From Antedon mediterranea (taxonomy: Eukaryota > Echinodermata > Crinoidea > Comatulida > Antedonidae): a DNA stretch of 64,000 bases. The notes under the pieces were generated by a model. The model ran no database searches, had not been told where the DNA came from, and saw only the letters and a program-made list of their open reading frames with translations. Location of the stretch: the NCBI RefSeq assembly GCF_964355755.1, contig NC_092670.1, forward strand, positions 19,591,201 to 19,655,200, given 5' to 3'. The position numbers and the translations under genes were made by a program. Shown piece by piece: positions 22,650-32,978 of the stretch. Each line of letters starts with the position of its first letter. The stretch's first letter is position 1.

Positions 22650-23285
22650 CTAGAGGGTACTCCGAGAGTACAAACCTCCGCGCGCCTGTTGTAAAATTCC
22701 CCTACATAAAATGTCCCCCGAAAATATATATATTTTTTACATTTTTTATATTAGGTCTAAGTGTAAATAGGCTAACTGCACATTACAAAGTTGTGGATGA
22801 GAGTTTGTTGTAATGGTTATGTATCCAGCCTCTCACAGTTGAGATCTGTGGTTCAAGTCCCACTGTGGTTTTGTTTTTATTATTAGGCCTATAATTTGTT
22901 TTTGTTTTTTGTGGACATTGATCTTTGACCGCGACCCTTCAAAATTTAACCACAATTATATGATGAGTCATTGATCATTGTGGCTAAGTTTGGTGAGAAT
23001 TGGATAAAAATTGTGGTCTCTAGGCAGTAAAATAGTTTTTTGTTAGTTGTGACCTTGACCTATGACCTTTTCCCCTCAAATTTGAACTCGTCCGAGCTTT
23101 TTAGGCATAGATCACTGTGGCCAAATTTGGTGAGAATCAAATAAAAACTGTGGCCTCCAGGCTGTTCACAGACACACACACAAACCGCACCAATCAACAT
23201 ACTTGGTCAATTTTCAATTTGGCCAATTAACAAACAGACACACGTGATCGATTACATATACCACTTTGGCGGAGGTAAATTAATA
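22650..23285 (-). mobile_element. Dispersed repeat with Helitron-like 3' end and tRNA-like core, copy 1
   Basis: On the minus strand it ends with hairpin GTACTCTCGGAGTAC, then CCTCTAG and host T: hairpin plus CTAG plus T, the Helitron 3' pattern. The opposite end has TTGGCGGAGGTAA. Inside, around 22797-22870, the forward strand shows a tRNA-like stretch with B-box-like GGTTCAAGTCCC. It also contains GTGACCTTGACCTATGACC motifs and a CA-rich tract. Copies at 25362-26010 and 34824-35424 came with the segmental duplication. No coding capacity; class uncertain. Confidence 0.5.
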
Positions 23286-24000
23286 ATAATACACACTAAA
23301 TTTAGGCCTATTCTGTGCTCAATTTTAAGTAGATATCTTGAATAAAAGCAAGAACGTAAAATAAGTTTCAACTTCTCAGCTACGCCCTGGTAAGTTTAAG
23401 ATAATGTGTATAGGCCTATTATTTGGGATTATATTGACATCCATAAACATTTAGTATGTAATGACAAAGTCCAATATATTTGAATGAACTCGAGACCCAA
23501 TAGAGGGCAATTACCTTGGTCCAGTGATAAATAACAGATAACAGCCGTGATTTGTTGTTGTTGACGATACACTTTATTTGAATTTTTGAAACGATAAACA
23601 CAAGAATACATCACATTAAAGAGAACTTATAATTCAAATTTTTAACTTTCAAAATAACTTTACCCATTTTAATTATTTCGTTGTGGAGAGGTTCTCTACG
23701 GTTATTTTGTTACCTGGGTAATAATCCTGCCTTATTGGTTTACTTTTTTGCTGTTTTCATGGACATTTTTGTTTACAATGGCGAAATAAATGATATGTGA
23801 TGATTAATAATTTAATTAATCTATAACTGTTTTAAATTAAATTATACTGCAGGTCAAATTTGATTTTTATTTTGTAATGTTGAATTTACATTAAGTCTAG
23901 GCCTCATGTTAATCATAATGTAGGCTAGTATTATAATGTCTGCAGGCTGAAATTTCTGATTCAGTATACTTTGTATAACTATTTGACGCACACAAACTTA

Positions 24001-24898
24001 TCATTGTTTTTCTGCACGCATGCGTAGCGCGTACATTTTCTTGTAATACGGCACGGATGCGACAACACATATTTTCACATCTTCTGGTAAATCTGTTGGA
24101 TCTGCTGGAGGAGGAGACTTGTAAAAATTCTGACTTGCAAAAGCATCTTCATAATAACCACATAATTGGTTTCCCTTCATGAAGTATTCTGAAGACTTCC
24201 ATTTCTGTACAACACTATCTCCTGCATTCCAACTCAACAGATCGTCTTTATATTGAATTCCTGTCCGCTTGCAGAACTCTCCCAAGATAAATTCTGGATT
24301 TTCCAAAAGATCATCGGAATCTATGATTACTGGCCTTGGTTCGATTCCAGTTTTTACAAGATGTTCGTAGAGTTGGAAACTTTCTCCAAAAAAATACTTT
24401 TCGGGAATAACATTGTTTTTGTTTTCCAATGAAAGTACAGTAGAATATGCCTTTCCCATTTTTTCTAACACTTTTTTCAAAGATATGAAAACCTTTACGG
24501 GATTTCGAATCAAGAATGCATGGCGGTAGCCTTCCGGTAACATGTGCAGCTTCCATGCGATACCATATATGCGACATATCCTTGACAAACACAACTTTCT
24601 TGCCTGGATATTTAGCTTCCAGAATATTTTCTTTTATGAATTTGTATGTTGCCTTGTTTGTATCCCAACCAGCGTCAAATCCCAAGTCAACCTTATTTGT
24701 TTTAGCTATCCTTTTCTCTAGGTCTTCTTCCAAATTTGCTGATTGCTGGAACATCTCTGGTCCAAAAGTGTACGCAGACACGTATGGTTCATTTATGATC
24801 TGCACGTTATCGAGGTTACCCATGCTTTTTGCAAATGCAGTTGACACCGTACGAGGAATACACCAAAGAATAACACGAACTTGCTTGTCATCAGCCAT
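24001..24898 (-). pseudogene. Sulfotransferase-like copy 5, 4-bp insertion
   Basis: The ATG at 24898 opens MADDKQVRVILWCIPRTVST and family sequence continues to VVFVKDMSH. There an extra ATAT within ACCATATATGCGAC (24566-24579; copies 3 and 6 read ACCATGCGAC) shifts the frame. The rest of the gene (MLPEGYRHAFLIRNPVKVF to ALRMRAEKQ) is intact in the new frame down to the stop at 24001. Otherwise nearly identical to copy 6, so the lesion is very recent. Confidence 0.85.
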
Positions 24899-26733
24899 GT
24901 TGTAGGCCTATCTATAACATAGGAATATAACACAGTGCAATTTGGTGCTGAAAAAACTTACATAAGAAATAATACATGATATGCCTATATTATAAAAAAC
25001 AATATGTTTTACCTGTATTCTTTGCTCAATTTGTAAGTATAGATATCTTAAATAAAAGCAAGAAAATACACTTTAATATGGCTACCTCCTTGAAGTTTAA
25101 GATATAGTAATTAGCCTTTTGTGAAGATAGGCCTATGTATTGGCTTCCATATAAAAGTAATAACAAAGTCCAATATATTTCAATGGACTCAAGACCCAAT
25201 AGATAGGTAATCAGGGAAATTACCTTGGTCAATGATAAATAACAGATAACAGCCGTGATATTTTTTTGTTATAGATGATCTTTATTTTATCATCACCATC
25301 GTCTGAGTATTTTCATGTCTGTTTTTAATATATTGATTGGTATAAAGAATATAATTTTAAACTAGAGGGTACTCCGAGAGTACAAACCTCCGCGCGCCTA
25401 TTGTAAAATTCCCCTACATAAAATGTCCCCCGAAAATATATATATTTTTTACATTTTTTATATTAGGTCTAAGTGTAAATAGGCTAACTGCACATTACAA
25501 AGTTGTGGATGAGAGTTTGTTATGGTTATGTATCCAGCCTCTCACAGTTGAGATCTGTGGTTCAAGTCCCACTGTGGTTTTGTTTTTATTATTAGGCCTA
25601 TAATTTTGTTTTTGTTTTTTGTGGACATTGATCTTTGACCGTGACCCTTCAAAATTTAACCACAATTATATGATGAGTCATTGATCATTGTGGCTAAGTT
25701 TGGTGAGAATTGGATAAAAATTGTGGTCTCTAGGCAGTAAAATAGTTTTTTGTTAGTTGTGACCTTGACCTATGACCTTTTCCCCTCAAATTCGAACTCG
25801 TCCGAGCTTTTTAGGCATAGATCACTGTGGCCAAATTTGGTGAGAATCAAATAAAAACTGTGGCCTCCAGGCTGTTTACAGACACACACACAAACACGCA
25901 CACATACAAACCGCACCAATCAACATACTTGGCCAATTTTCAATTTGGCCAATTAACAAACAGACACACGTGATCGATTACATATACCACTTTGGCGGAG
26001 GTAAATTATAATAATACACACTAAATTTAGGCCTATTCTGTGCTCAATTTTAAGTAGATATCTTGAATAAAAGCAAGAACGTAAAATAAGTTTCAACTTC
26101 TCAGCTACGCCCTGGTAAGTTTAAGATAATGTGTATAGGCCTATTATTTGGGATTATATTGACATCCATAAACATTTAGTATGTAATGACAAAGTCCAAT
26201 ATATTTGAATGAACTCGAGACCCAATAGAGGGCAATTACCTTGGTCCAGTGATAAATAACAGATAACAGCCGTGATTTGTTGTTGTTGACGATACACTTT
26301 ATTTGAATTTTTGAAACGATAAACACAAGAATACATCACATTAAAGAGAAGTGACTTATAATTCAAATGTTTAACTTTCAAAATAACTTTACCCATTTTA
26401 ATTATTTCGTTGTGGAGAGGTTCTCTACGGTTATTTTGTTACCTGGGTAATAATCCTGCCTTATTGGTTTACTTTTTTGCTGTTTTCATGGACATTTTTG
26501 TTTACGTACAATGGCGAAATAAATGATATGTGATGATTAATAATTTAATTAATCTATAACTGTTTTAAATTAAATTATACTGCAGGTCAAATTTGATTTT
26601 TATTTTGTGATGTTGAATTTACATTAAGTCTAGGCCTCATGTTAATCATAATGTAGGCTAGTATTATAATGTCTGCAGGCTGAAATTTCTGATTCAGTAT
26701 ACTTTGTATAACTATTTGACGCACACAAACTTA

Positions 26734-27609
26734 TCATTGTTTTTCTGCACGCATGCGTAGCGCGTACATTTTCTTGTAATACGGCACGGATGCGGCAACA
26801 CATATTTTCACATCTTCTGGTAAATCTGTTTGATCTGCTGGAGGAGGAGACTTGTAAAAATTCTGACTTGCAAAAGCATCTTCATAATAACCACATAATT
26901 GGTTTCCCTTCATGAAGTATTCTGAAGACTTCCATTTCTGTACAACACTATCTCCTGCATTCCAACTCAACAGATCGTCTTTATACTGAATTCCTGTCCG
27001 CTTGCAGAACTCTCCCAAGGTAAATTCTGGATTTTCCAAAAGATCATCGGAATCTATGATTACTGGCTTTGGTTCGATTCCAGTTTTTACAAGATGTTCG
27101 TAGAGTTGGAAACTTTCTCCAAAAAAATACTTTTCGGGAATAACATTGTTTTTGTTTTCCAATGGAAGTACAGTAGAATATGCCTTTCCCATTTTTTCTA
27201 ACACTTTTTTCAAAGATATGAAAACCTTTACGGGATTTCGAATCAAGAATGCATGACGATAGCCTTCTGGCAACATGTGCAGCTTCCATGCGATACCATG
27301 CGACATATCCTTGACAAACACAACTTTCTTGCCTGGATATCTAGCTTCCAGAATATTTTCTTTTATGAATTTGTATGTTGCCTTGTTTGTATCCCAACCA
27401 GCGTCAAATCCCAAGTCAACCTTATTTGTTTTAGCTATCCTTTTCTCTAGGTCTTCTTCCACATTTGCTGATTGCTGGAACATCTCTGGTCCAATGGTGT
27501 ACGCGGACACGTATGGTTCATTTATGATCTGCACGTCGTCAAGGTTACTCATACATTTTTCAAAGGCAGTTGACACCGTACGAGGAATACACCAAAGAAT
27601 AACACGAAC
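26734..27609 (-). pseudogene. Sulfotransferase-like copy 6, split by a LINE (main part)
   Basis: Frame is open from the insertion point (27609) to the stop at 26734, covering all but about the first ten codons. It begins VRVILWCIPRTVSTAFEKCM and ends ALRMRAEKQ. The missing start (MADDKQVRV) lies at 34331-34360, on the far side of the LINE at 27610-34330. An internal ATG at 27576 (MSTAFEKC) would lack the P-loop, so a functional short form is unlikely. Before the insertion this copy was apparently intact. Confidence 0.88.
27597..27609. repeat. LINE target-site duplication, left copy
   Basis: GAATAACACGAAC at 27597-27609 is repeated at 34331-34343, directly after the LINE's A tail. Up to three preceding As could extend it, but they are ambiguous with the tail. 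Confidence 0.93.
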
Positions 27610-27819
27610 GAACGAGAGGGCGCTCTGGTCAGGAAACCAAGGTGACAGGCCAAACTAAGCTCTGAGTAAAATAGTTATTTTTACACCATATTTCACTGTA
27701 AAACGAGGACTAAGTAAGTAATCCTGATTTACATAAGGATTCTGAACAAAAAGAAGTTTGTCGTTTGGTATATTACGATAATATACTCAAGTTTAACGTG
27801 TAAAATCCAACGTAGCTTA

Positions 27820-29055
27820 ATGGCTACATATCAACCGAAATCTCCCGCCGCTTCTACAGAGTCAGCGGGGGCTACGAGCAACCGAGTAAACAAAGCCGGT
27901 ATGCAAACAACGCAACAACAAGGAGGTGTGAAGCCGGTGTTTTTAAAAGCAGACCAAATTCCAACCGATAAATCGTTCTTTAGAGATGAAGATCTATGCA
28001 TTACATTAACAAAAATTATACCCGCCGATCACATCGTAGGTGTTCAGAAAATCCGGAATCTCTGGAGAATCTATGTCAATGATAGGAAAGACAGAGTGCA
28101 ACTAATAACGAACGGTATTAACATAAGAAATTGTAATGTCACAGTGTTCGACATTAATCCATATCTTGCATATAACAAAACGGACAGTACGAGAATCCTC
28201 ATTAAAGATATTCCGTTGTCTGTAGCGGACTCCGAGATAGCAAACCGGTTAAAAGCATTGGGTTGCAAACCAGTAAGTGATATAATGAGGCAAAAAATCA
28301 GAGTCAACGGACAACTGACAAGTTGGCTTAATGGTGATAGGGCTGTCTTTGTTGAAAAAATGTCATCCCCCATACCCAGGCAAATCGTTCTAAATGGTTT
28401 CAAAGCTCGTGTGTTTCACGAAGGACAAGAGATCAAATGTAACAAATGCTTGAAAAATGGACACGAAGCTTATCAATGTAAGGCTAATAGAGTATGCTTT
28501 AAATGTCACCAAGAAGGTCATACTATGAGCACTTGCAACAATGAAATAGGCCAACAGCAAATATCAGCCAACTCAATGGGATCAACAGGGGCATATATTA
28601 ACCGTATGTGGGAATCATTTGTGCACACTCCAATACCAAAACAAATAACAGATAAAGACTTAAAGATAACAGATAAAGATAAATCACATGATAATGCAAA
28701 CCCAAATTCAGACACAGAAGTAGATATTGATGAAGTGTTCAGCTCACAAGATACTGCAGATGACAGCAGCGGAAGTGAATCTGATGAAGAACAAGAACAT
28801 GTAAAAGACAAAGATATAATAATTTTGGACAGTGAGGAAAAGACCATTAGTGAAGCAAGTGAAAGCAAAGAACAGAAGAAGGTAACAGATTTTTTTGTTT
28901 CTTCCACTCAAAACTCAAAAAGTAACAATGAAAGGAAAGGGGCTACCACTGATGAAAGTAGAACTGAAAAAGATTTAAAGGAAACATCACCAGAAAATCC
29001 ACCACAGAAAACCAAAAAAAAAATCAACCTAAGGAAAAGGGTTACAAGGAAGTAA
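27820..29055 (+). CDS. LINE ORF1: gag-like RNA-binding protein with two zinc knuckles (411 aa)
   Basis: Residues about 120-190 look like an RRM-type fold (TRILIKDIPLSVADSEIANR onward). They are followed by two CX2CX4HX4C knuckles, CNKCLKNGHEAYQC at about 207-220 and CFKCHQEGHTMSTC at about 227-240. The C-terminal third is acidic and Ser-rich, then basic at the very end (KKKINLRKRVTRK). ORF1 proteins of this class bind the element RNA and form the ribonucleoprotein; the arrangement fits Tx1/L1-type elements. It is the first ORF of the element and ORF2 follows after 120 bp. Confidence 0.88.
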   Translation: MATYQPKSPAASTESAGATSNRVNKAGMQTTQQQGGVKPVFLKADQIPTDKSFFRDEDLCITLTKIIPADHIVGVQKIRNLWRIYVNDRKDRVQLITNGINIRNCNVTVFDINPYLAYNKTDSTRILIKDIPLSVADSEIANRLKALGCKPVSDIMRQKIRVNGQLTSWLNGDRAVFVEKMSSPIPRQIVLNGFKARVFHEGQEIKCNKCLKNGHEAYQCKANRVCFKCHQEGHTMSTCNNEIGQQQISANSMGSTGAYINRMWESFVHTPIPKQITDKDLKITDKDKSHDNANPNSDTEVDIDEVFSSQDTADDSSGSESDEEQEHVKDKDIIILDSEEKTISEASESKEQKKVTDFFVSSTQNSKSNNERKGATTDESRTEKDLKETSPENPPQKTKKKINLRKRVTRK

Positions 29056-29175
29056 GTTGCAGAACTACTGTATCATACTGTGCAATATGACTTCAAATGT
29101 TTATTATTACAATTTAGTTTTTTTATTTAAGATAAATTGTAAAGTTTATAAAATGTTGTTATATTTAATAATCAT

Positions 29176-32100
29176 ATGACACCAAACATACACCTTTTAT
29201 CATTAAATGTTAGAGGATTTAGAGAAAAACAAAAACAAATTAGTATTTTTAAATGGGTCAAAGACAACAAAGCAGATATCATCTTCATTCAAGAATCACA
29301 TTTGACAAATGATAAAACCCAGTCACTGAATGATATATGGCAAGGTGATTCCTACCACTGCTTTGGCTCATCACACAGTAGAGGAACATCCACATTTATT
29401 GCTAGTAAAATTCAACACAGGGTAACAAAACAATACAAAGATATTAATGGTAGATTTTTACTTCTAAGAGTTGAAATAGATGACAACTATTTCATTCTTG
29501 TCAATTCATATGCCCCAAATTATGTAAAAGATCGATGTTCTTACTTCAGGACTTTACATAAAACAATTAGTGACTTCAAAGAAAGCAAAAATGATAAAAT
29601 AATTATAGGTGGTGACATGAATTGTGCTCTAGACAGAAAATTTGACCAAAAAGGTAGTGTCGATAGAGTAGATAATTCTGTTTTTACAATAACACATTTT
29701 ATGAAAAATCTGAATCTTAATGACATCTGGAGAAAAAATAACCCGGATACATGTCAATTCACATGGCGAAGGAAATCCACCCAAACATACAGAAGGTTGG
29801 ACTATTTTTTTATATCTAACGACTTATGTGAATATGTTAACACATGTGATATCAGGCCGTCAATCATGTCTGATCACCAAGCCATATCCTTAAAAATAAG
29901 TTTAACTAATGAAGAAAGAGGCCCAGGATTATGGAAAATGAACAATTCTCACTTAGATAATGAAGATTATATAAACAACATCAAAAACATAATAGAAAGA
30001 GCTAGATTAGAAGAACTTAACCCAAAGGATAAATGGGAAATGATTAAAGTAAAAATAAAGGAATTCTCCATAAAATATGGGAAAATGAAAAATAAAAATA
30101 AATGCAAAAGAAAAGAAATACTTCAACAGGAAATTGCTATCATTAATGATTTAATTATGAAAAAGGATAATACTGATAATAATATCCAGTATGAAACAGA
30201 ATTAGATCAAAAAAAGAATGAACTTGAGCAAATTTACCTATTGGAAGCTAAAGGCGCTCAAATTAGGTCAAGAGTAAAGTGGATAGAAGATGGCGAACGA
30301 AACACTAAATACTTTCTTGGTTTAGAGAAAAATAATAGTAATAAAAAACATATTAAAAAATTAAAAAAACAGGACGGATCCATTATATCAAATTCCACAG
30401 AGATATTGAAGGAAGAGGTTAATTTCTTCAAAAAAATATATGCAAAACAAGATGTTCCTTACAAATCAATTGATAAGTACCTATCTCATGTTAATTTAAC
30501 TAAACTCACAGAGGCAGAACAAGAGATGTGTGAGGGTCATCTCTCTCTCTTCGAATGTGAGCAAGCAATAAAGAAAATGAAAAAAAATAAAGCTCCAGGC
30601 AGTGACGGTTTAACAGTTGAGTTTTATCAACTCTTCTGGTACCTTATCTGTGACCTTGTTTGTGATGCACTAAATTATGGTTTTGCCACACAAGAAATGT
30701 CTGTGTCACAAAGAAGGGGAATAATCAACCTTATTTACAAAAAAGGTGATCACAAAGATTTAAATAACTGGCGCCCTATCACATTACTCAATATTGACTA
30801 CAAAATAGCTTCTTTTGTTCTTACAACAAGATTACATCGAGTTGCAAAGTATATAATAAACAATGACCAAAAAGGGTATGTAAAAGGTCGCTTTGGTGGT
30901 GACAATATAAGACTAATAGAGGACATAATTACTTACATGGAAAATGAACAGCTTGAAGGTATACTTATAAGTTTAGATTTCCAAAAAGCATTTGACAGTG
31001 TCAATAGATCATTTTTAATAGAAGCCTTAAATAAATTCAATTTTGGTATTTCATTTGTGAACTGGGTAAAAGCACTGTATAACAATACAAATTGTATATT
31101 CACAAATAATGGTTGGCAATCAGAAAGTTTTGCAATGCACCAAGGTATTAGACAAGGATGTCCCTTGTCTGCTCTATTGTTTATTTTAGTAGCTGAAGTC
31201 CTAGCTACAAAAATAAGAGCATGCGATATGGTCAAAGGCCTGATTGTTCCTGCAGGCAATGGTATATTTAAAGATATTAAGATTGCACAGCTAGCAGATG
31301 ACACTGTGCTTTTTCTAAAGGATATAAATAGTATAGATAACAGCATAAGTATTATTGAAAAGTTTGGAGAGGTTTCTGGATTAAAATTAAATAAGAATAA
31401 AACAAATGCTTTTTGGCTTGGCAGTTTAAGAGACTGCAAGGACACACATGGTAACATTTCTTGGACATCCACACCAATTCGGATATTAGGTATCTATGTT
31501 GGACATGATAAGGAATATTGTTATCAAAAGAACTGGAAAGAAAAAATAGACGCATTAGAAAATACCCTAAAAACATGGGAGAAAAGACACCTCACTTTTT
31601 TTGGAAGAATTACTATTGTAAAAACATTAGCGCTCTCAAAAATTATATACAATTCCTGCATTTTGCTAGTACCAGAAAAAGTAATAAAAGAGGTGGATAA
31701 ATTAATTTTTAAATTCATTTGGGAAACTAAGAAAGAGAAAATAAAAAGAAAAACCATGTGTGCCAATTACAGTCAAGGTGGTCTAAAAATGGTAGAATTC
31801 AGATCTCAGGTAATATCTTTCCAAGTTAAATGGTACAGGAGACTGTATGAAAACGATGATGCCAAATGGAAATATTTACCTACATTTTATATAGAAAAGA
31901 TAGGCCCAAAATCATTAACCTCAAATTTATCAAAAGTTCCGTGTAATATATCCGTACCACCATTTTACCTCTCAGTTATTAAGTCTATAGCAGTAGCTAA
32001 TGCTTGTAATAATAGATTAAATAAGGAACCAATAAGCTATGATGACATTATTAATCAATCATTATGGGGTAATGAGTTTATATGTATTAAAAAGAAGCCG

Positions 32101-32856
32101 TTATATAACTGTAACTGGATTAGTTCAGGGTTTTTAAAAATATATGATGTAATAAATAATAATGTGTTTAAGCCTGCGATAGAGATAAAAAGAAGGTTAA
32201 GATGTACACAAAATTGGATCAGTGAATATTCATGTATATTGAAAGCCATTCCAAAAGAATGGAAATGTATTTTAAAATCAACACATGACATTAATGTAAA
32301 TGATATACCTATTACAAACAATAAGGTCTTAAATATGACGTCTAGACAATTATATAGATTCATAATAGATGCTCAATATATTACACCTACGGCACAGGTT
32401 AAGTGGGAATCCATATTTGGTAATATGCCATGGACAAAAATATGGGTTAAGAAAGTTTCTGGTCTTAAAGAAAAAAAACTGGCACATTTTAATTTTAAAT
32501 TGTTGCACAGAATATTGCCAACAAATGAAAGATTACATAGGTGGAGACTTGTAAATTCCCCATGTTGTGACACATGCAATGTTATTGAGAATGATAAACA
32601 TATGTTAGTAGAGTGCATAACAGTAAAATGTTTATGGAGAGAGATAAACGAAATAATTAGAGCAGTAAGCATACATATTCCTGTTTTTTCTTTCAAAAGA
32701 CTTTTATTTGAAACTGACAATAATTACGTAAATAAATTATACACTTTAGGAGCATTTTGTATTTATAAAGTAAAGATATTAAGTTTATTGGAAAAAGAAA
32801 AAAAAATCAATCTCCTACAAATGTTTAAATCTGAAAAAAAGATAAGAAATATGTAA
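29176..32856 (+). CDS. LINE ORF2: endonuclease-reverse transcriptase (1226 aa)
   Basis: N-terminal apurinic-like endonuclease: LLSLNVRGF, IIFIQESHLT (catalytic Glu near residue 40), GGDMNCAL (about 145), DYFFIS and SDHQA (about 231). Reverse transcriptase: KNKAPGSDGLTVEFY, NNWRPITLLNIDYKI, SLDFQKAFDS (first Asp near 599), GIRQGCPLSALLF (about 657) and the catalytic LADDTVLFL (about 706). A C-terminal zinc-binding motif CDTCNVIENDKHMLVEC is near 1131. No stop interrupts the frame. It carries out target-primed reverse transcription: the endonuclease nicks DNA and the RT copies the element RNA from the nick. Length is typical of L1/Tx1 elements. Confidence 0.95.
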   Translation: MTPNIHLLSLNVRGFREKQKQISIFKWVKDNKADIIFIQESHLTNDKTQSLNDIWQGDSYHCFGSSHSRGTSTFIASKIQHRVTKQYKDINGRFLLLRVEIDDNYFILVNSYAPNYVKDRCSYFRTLHKTISDFKESKNDKIIIGGDMNCALDRKFDQKGSVDRVDNSVFTITHFMKNLNLNDIWRKNNPDTCQFTWRRKSTQTYRRLDYFFISNDLCEYVNTCDIRPSIMSDHQAISLKISLTNEERGPGLWKMNNSHLDNEDYINNIKNIIERARLEELNPKDKWEMIKVKIKEFSIKYGKMKNKNKCKRKEILQQEIAIINDLIMKKDNTDNNIQYETELDQKKNELEQIYLLEAKGAQIRSRVKWIEDGERNTKYFLGLEKNNSNKKHIKKLKKQDGSIISNSTEILKEEVNFFKKIYAKQDVPYKSIDKYLSHVNLTKLTEAEQEMCEGHLSLFECEQAIKKMKKNKAPGSDGLTVEFYQLFWYLICDLVCDALNYGFATQEMSVSQRRGIINLIYKKGDHKDLNNWRPITLLNIDYKIASFVLTTRLHRVAKYIINNDQKGYVKGRFGGDNIRLIEDIITYMENEQLEGILISLDFQKAFDSVNRSFLIEALNKFNFGISFVNWVKALYNNTNCIFTNNGWQSESFAMHQGIRQGCPLSALLFILVAEVLATKIRACDMVKGLIVPAGNGIFKDIKIAQLADDTVLFLKDINSIDNSISIIEKFGEVSGLKLNKNKTNAFWLGSLRDCKDTHGNISWTSTPIRILGIYVGHDKEYCYQKNWKEKIDALENTLKTWEKRHLTFFGRITIVKTLALSKIIYNSCILLVPEKVIKEVDKLIFKFIWETKKEKIKRKTMCANYSQGGLKMVEFRSQVISFQVKWYRRLYENDDAKWKYLPTFYIEKIGPKSLTSNLSKVPCNISVPPFYLSVIKSIAVANACNNRLNKEPISYDDIINQSLWGNEFICIKKKPLYNCNWISSGFLKIYDVINNNVFKPAIEIKRRLRCTQNWISEYSCILKAIPKEWKCILKSTHDINVNDIPITNNKVLNMTSRQLYRFIIDAQYITPTAQVKWESIFGNMPWTKIWVKKVSGLKEKKLAHFNFKLLHRILPTNERLHRWRLVNSPCCDTCNVIENDKHMLVECITVKCLWREINEIIRAVSIHIPVFSFKRLLFETDNNYVNKLYTLGAFCIYKVKILSLLEKEKKINLLQMFKSEKKIRNM

Positions 32857-32938
32857 ATCTGCAGGTATACTGTATATGCTCAACCAGATTAAGGAAGAAA
32901 ATATGTAAATGAGATACCATGAATGATGAATCTATTAT

Positions 32939-32978
<40 letters not shown>

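Larger units (their letters stand above)
22187..24898. repeat. Segmental duplication unit U5 (about 2.7 kb)
   Basis: This block (5' flank of copy 4, a non-autonomous repeat, a second flank segment, and copy 5) is nearly identical to 24899-27609 plus 34331-34360, and to 34361-35430 joined to 51846-53380. Differences are scattered substitutions and small indels. The leader-like segment occurs twice within it (about 22310-22555 and 23305-23560), so an ancestral gene between the two has probably been lost. Confidence 0.9.
24899..27609. repeat. Segmental duplication unit U6 (continues at 34331-34360)
   Basis: Near-identical to 22187-24898, base for base apart from a few substitutions and small indels (for example a longer CACACA tract near 25890). 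It contains copy 6. Its last ~30 bases were displaced to 34331 by the LINE insertion. Confidence 0.9.

Noticed and set aside
22797-22870. Possible tRNA gene (B-box-like GGTTCAAGTCCC)
   Set aside because: No convincing cloverleaf by eye, and it sits within a dispersed repeat present three times; more likely tRNA-derived repeat sequence.
27044-27658. Forward and shifted-frame readings across sulfotransferase copies (for example 27275-27658)
   Set aside because: Antisense or out-of-frame shadows of the minus-strand gene; the same shadows appear at every copy.
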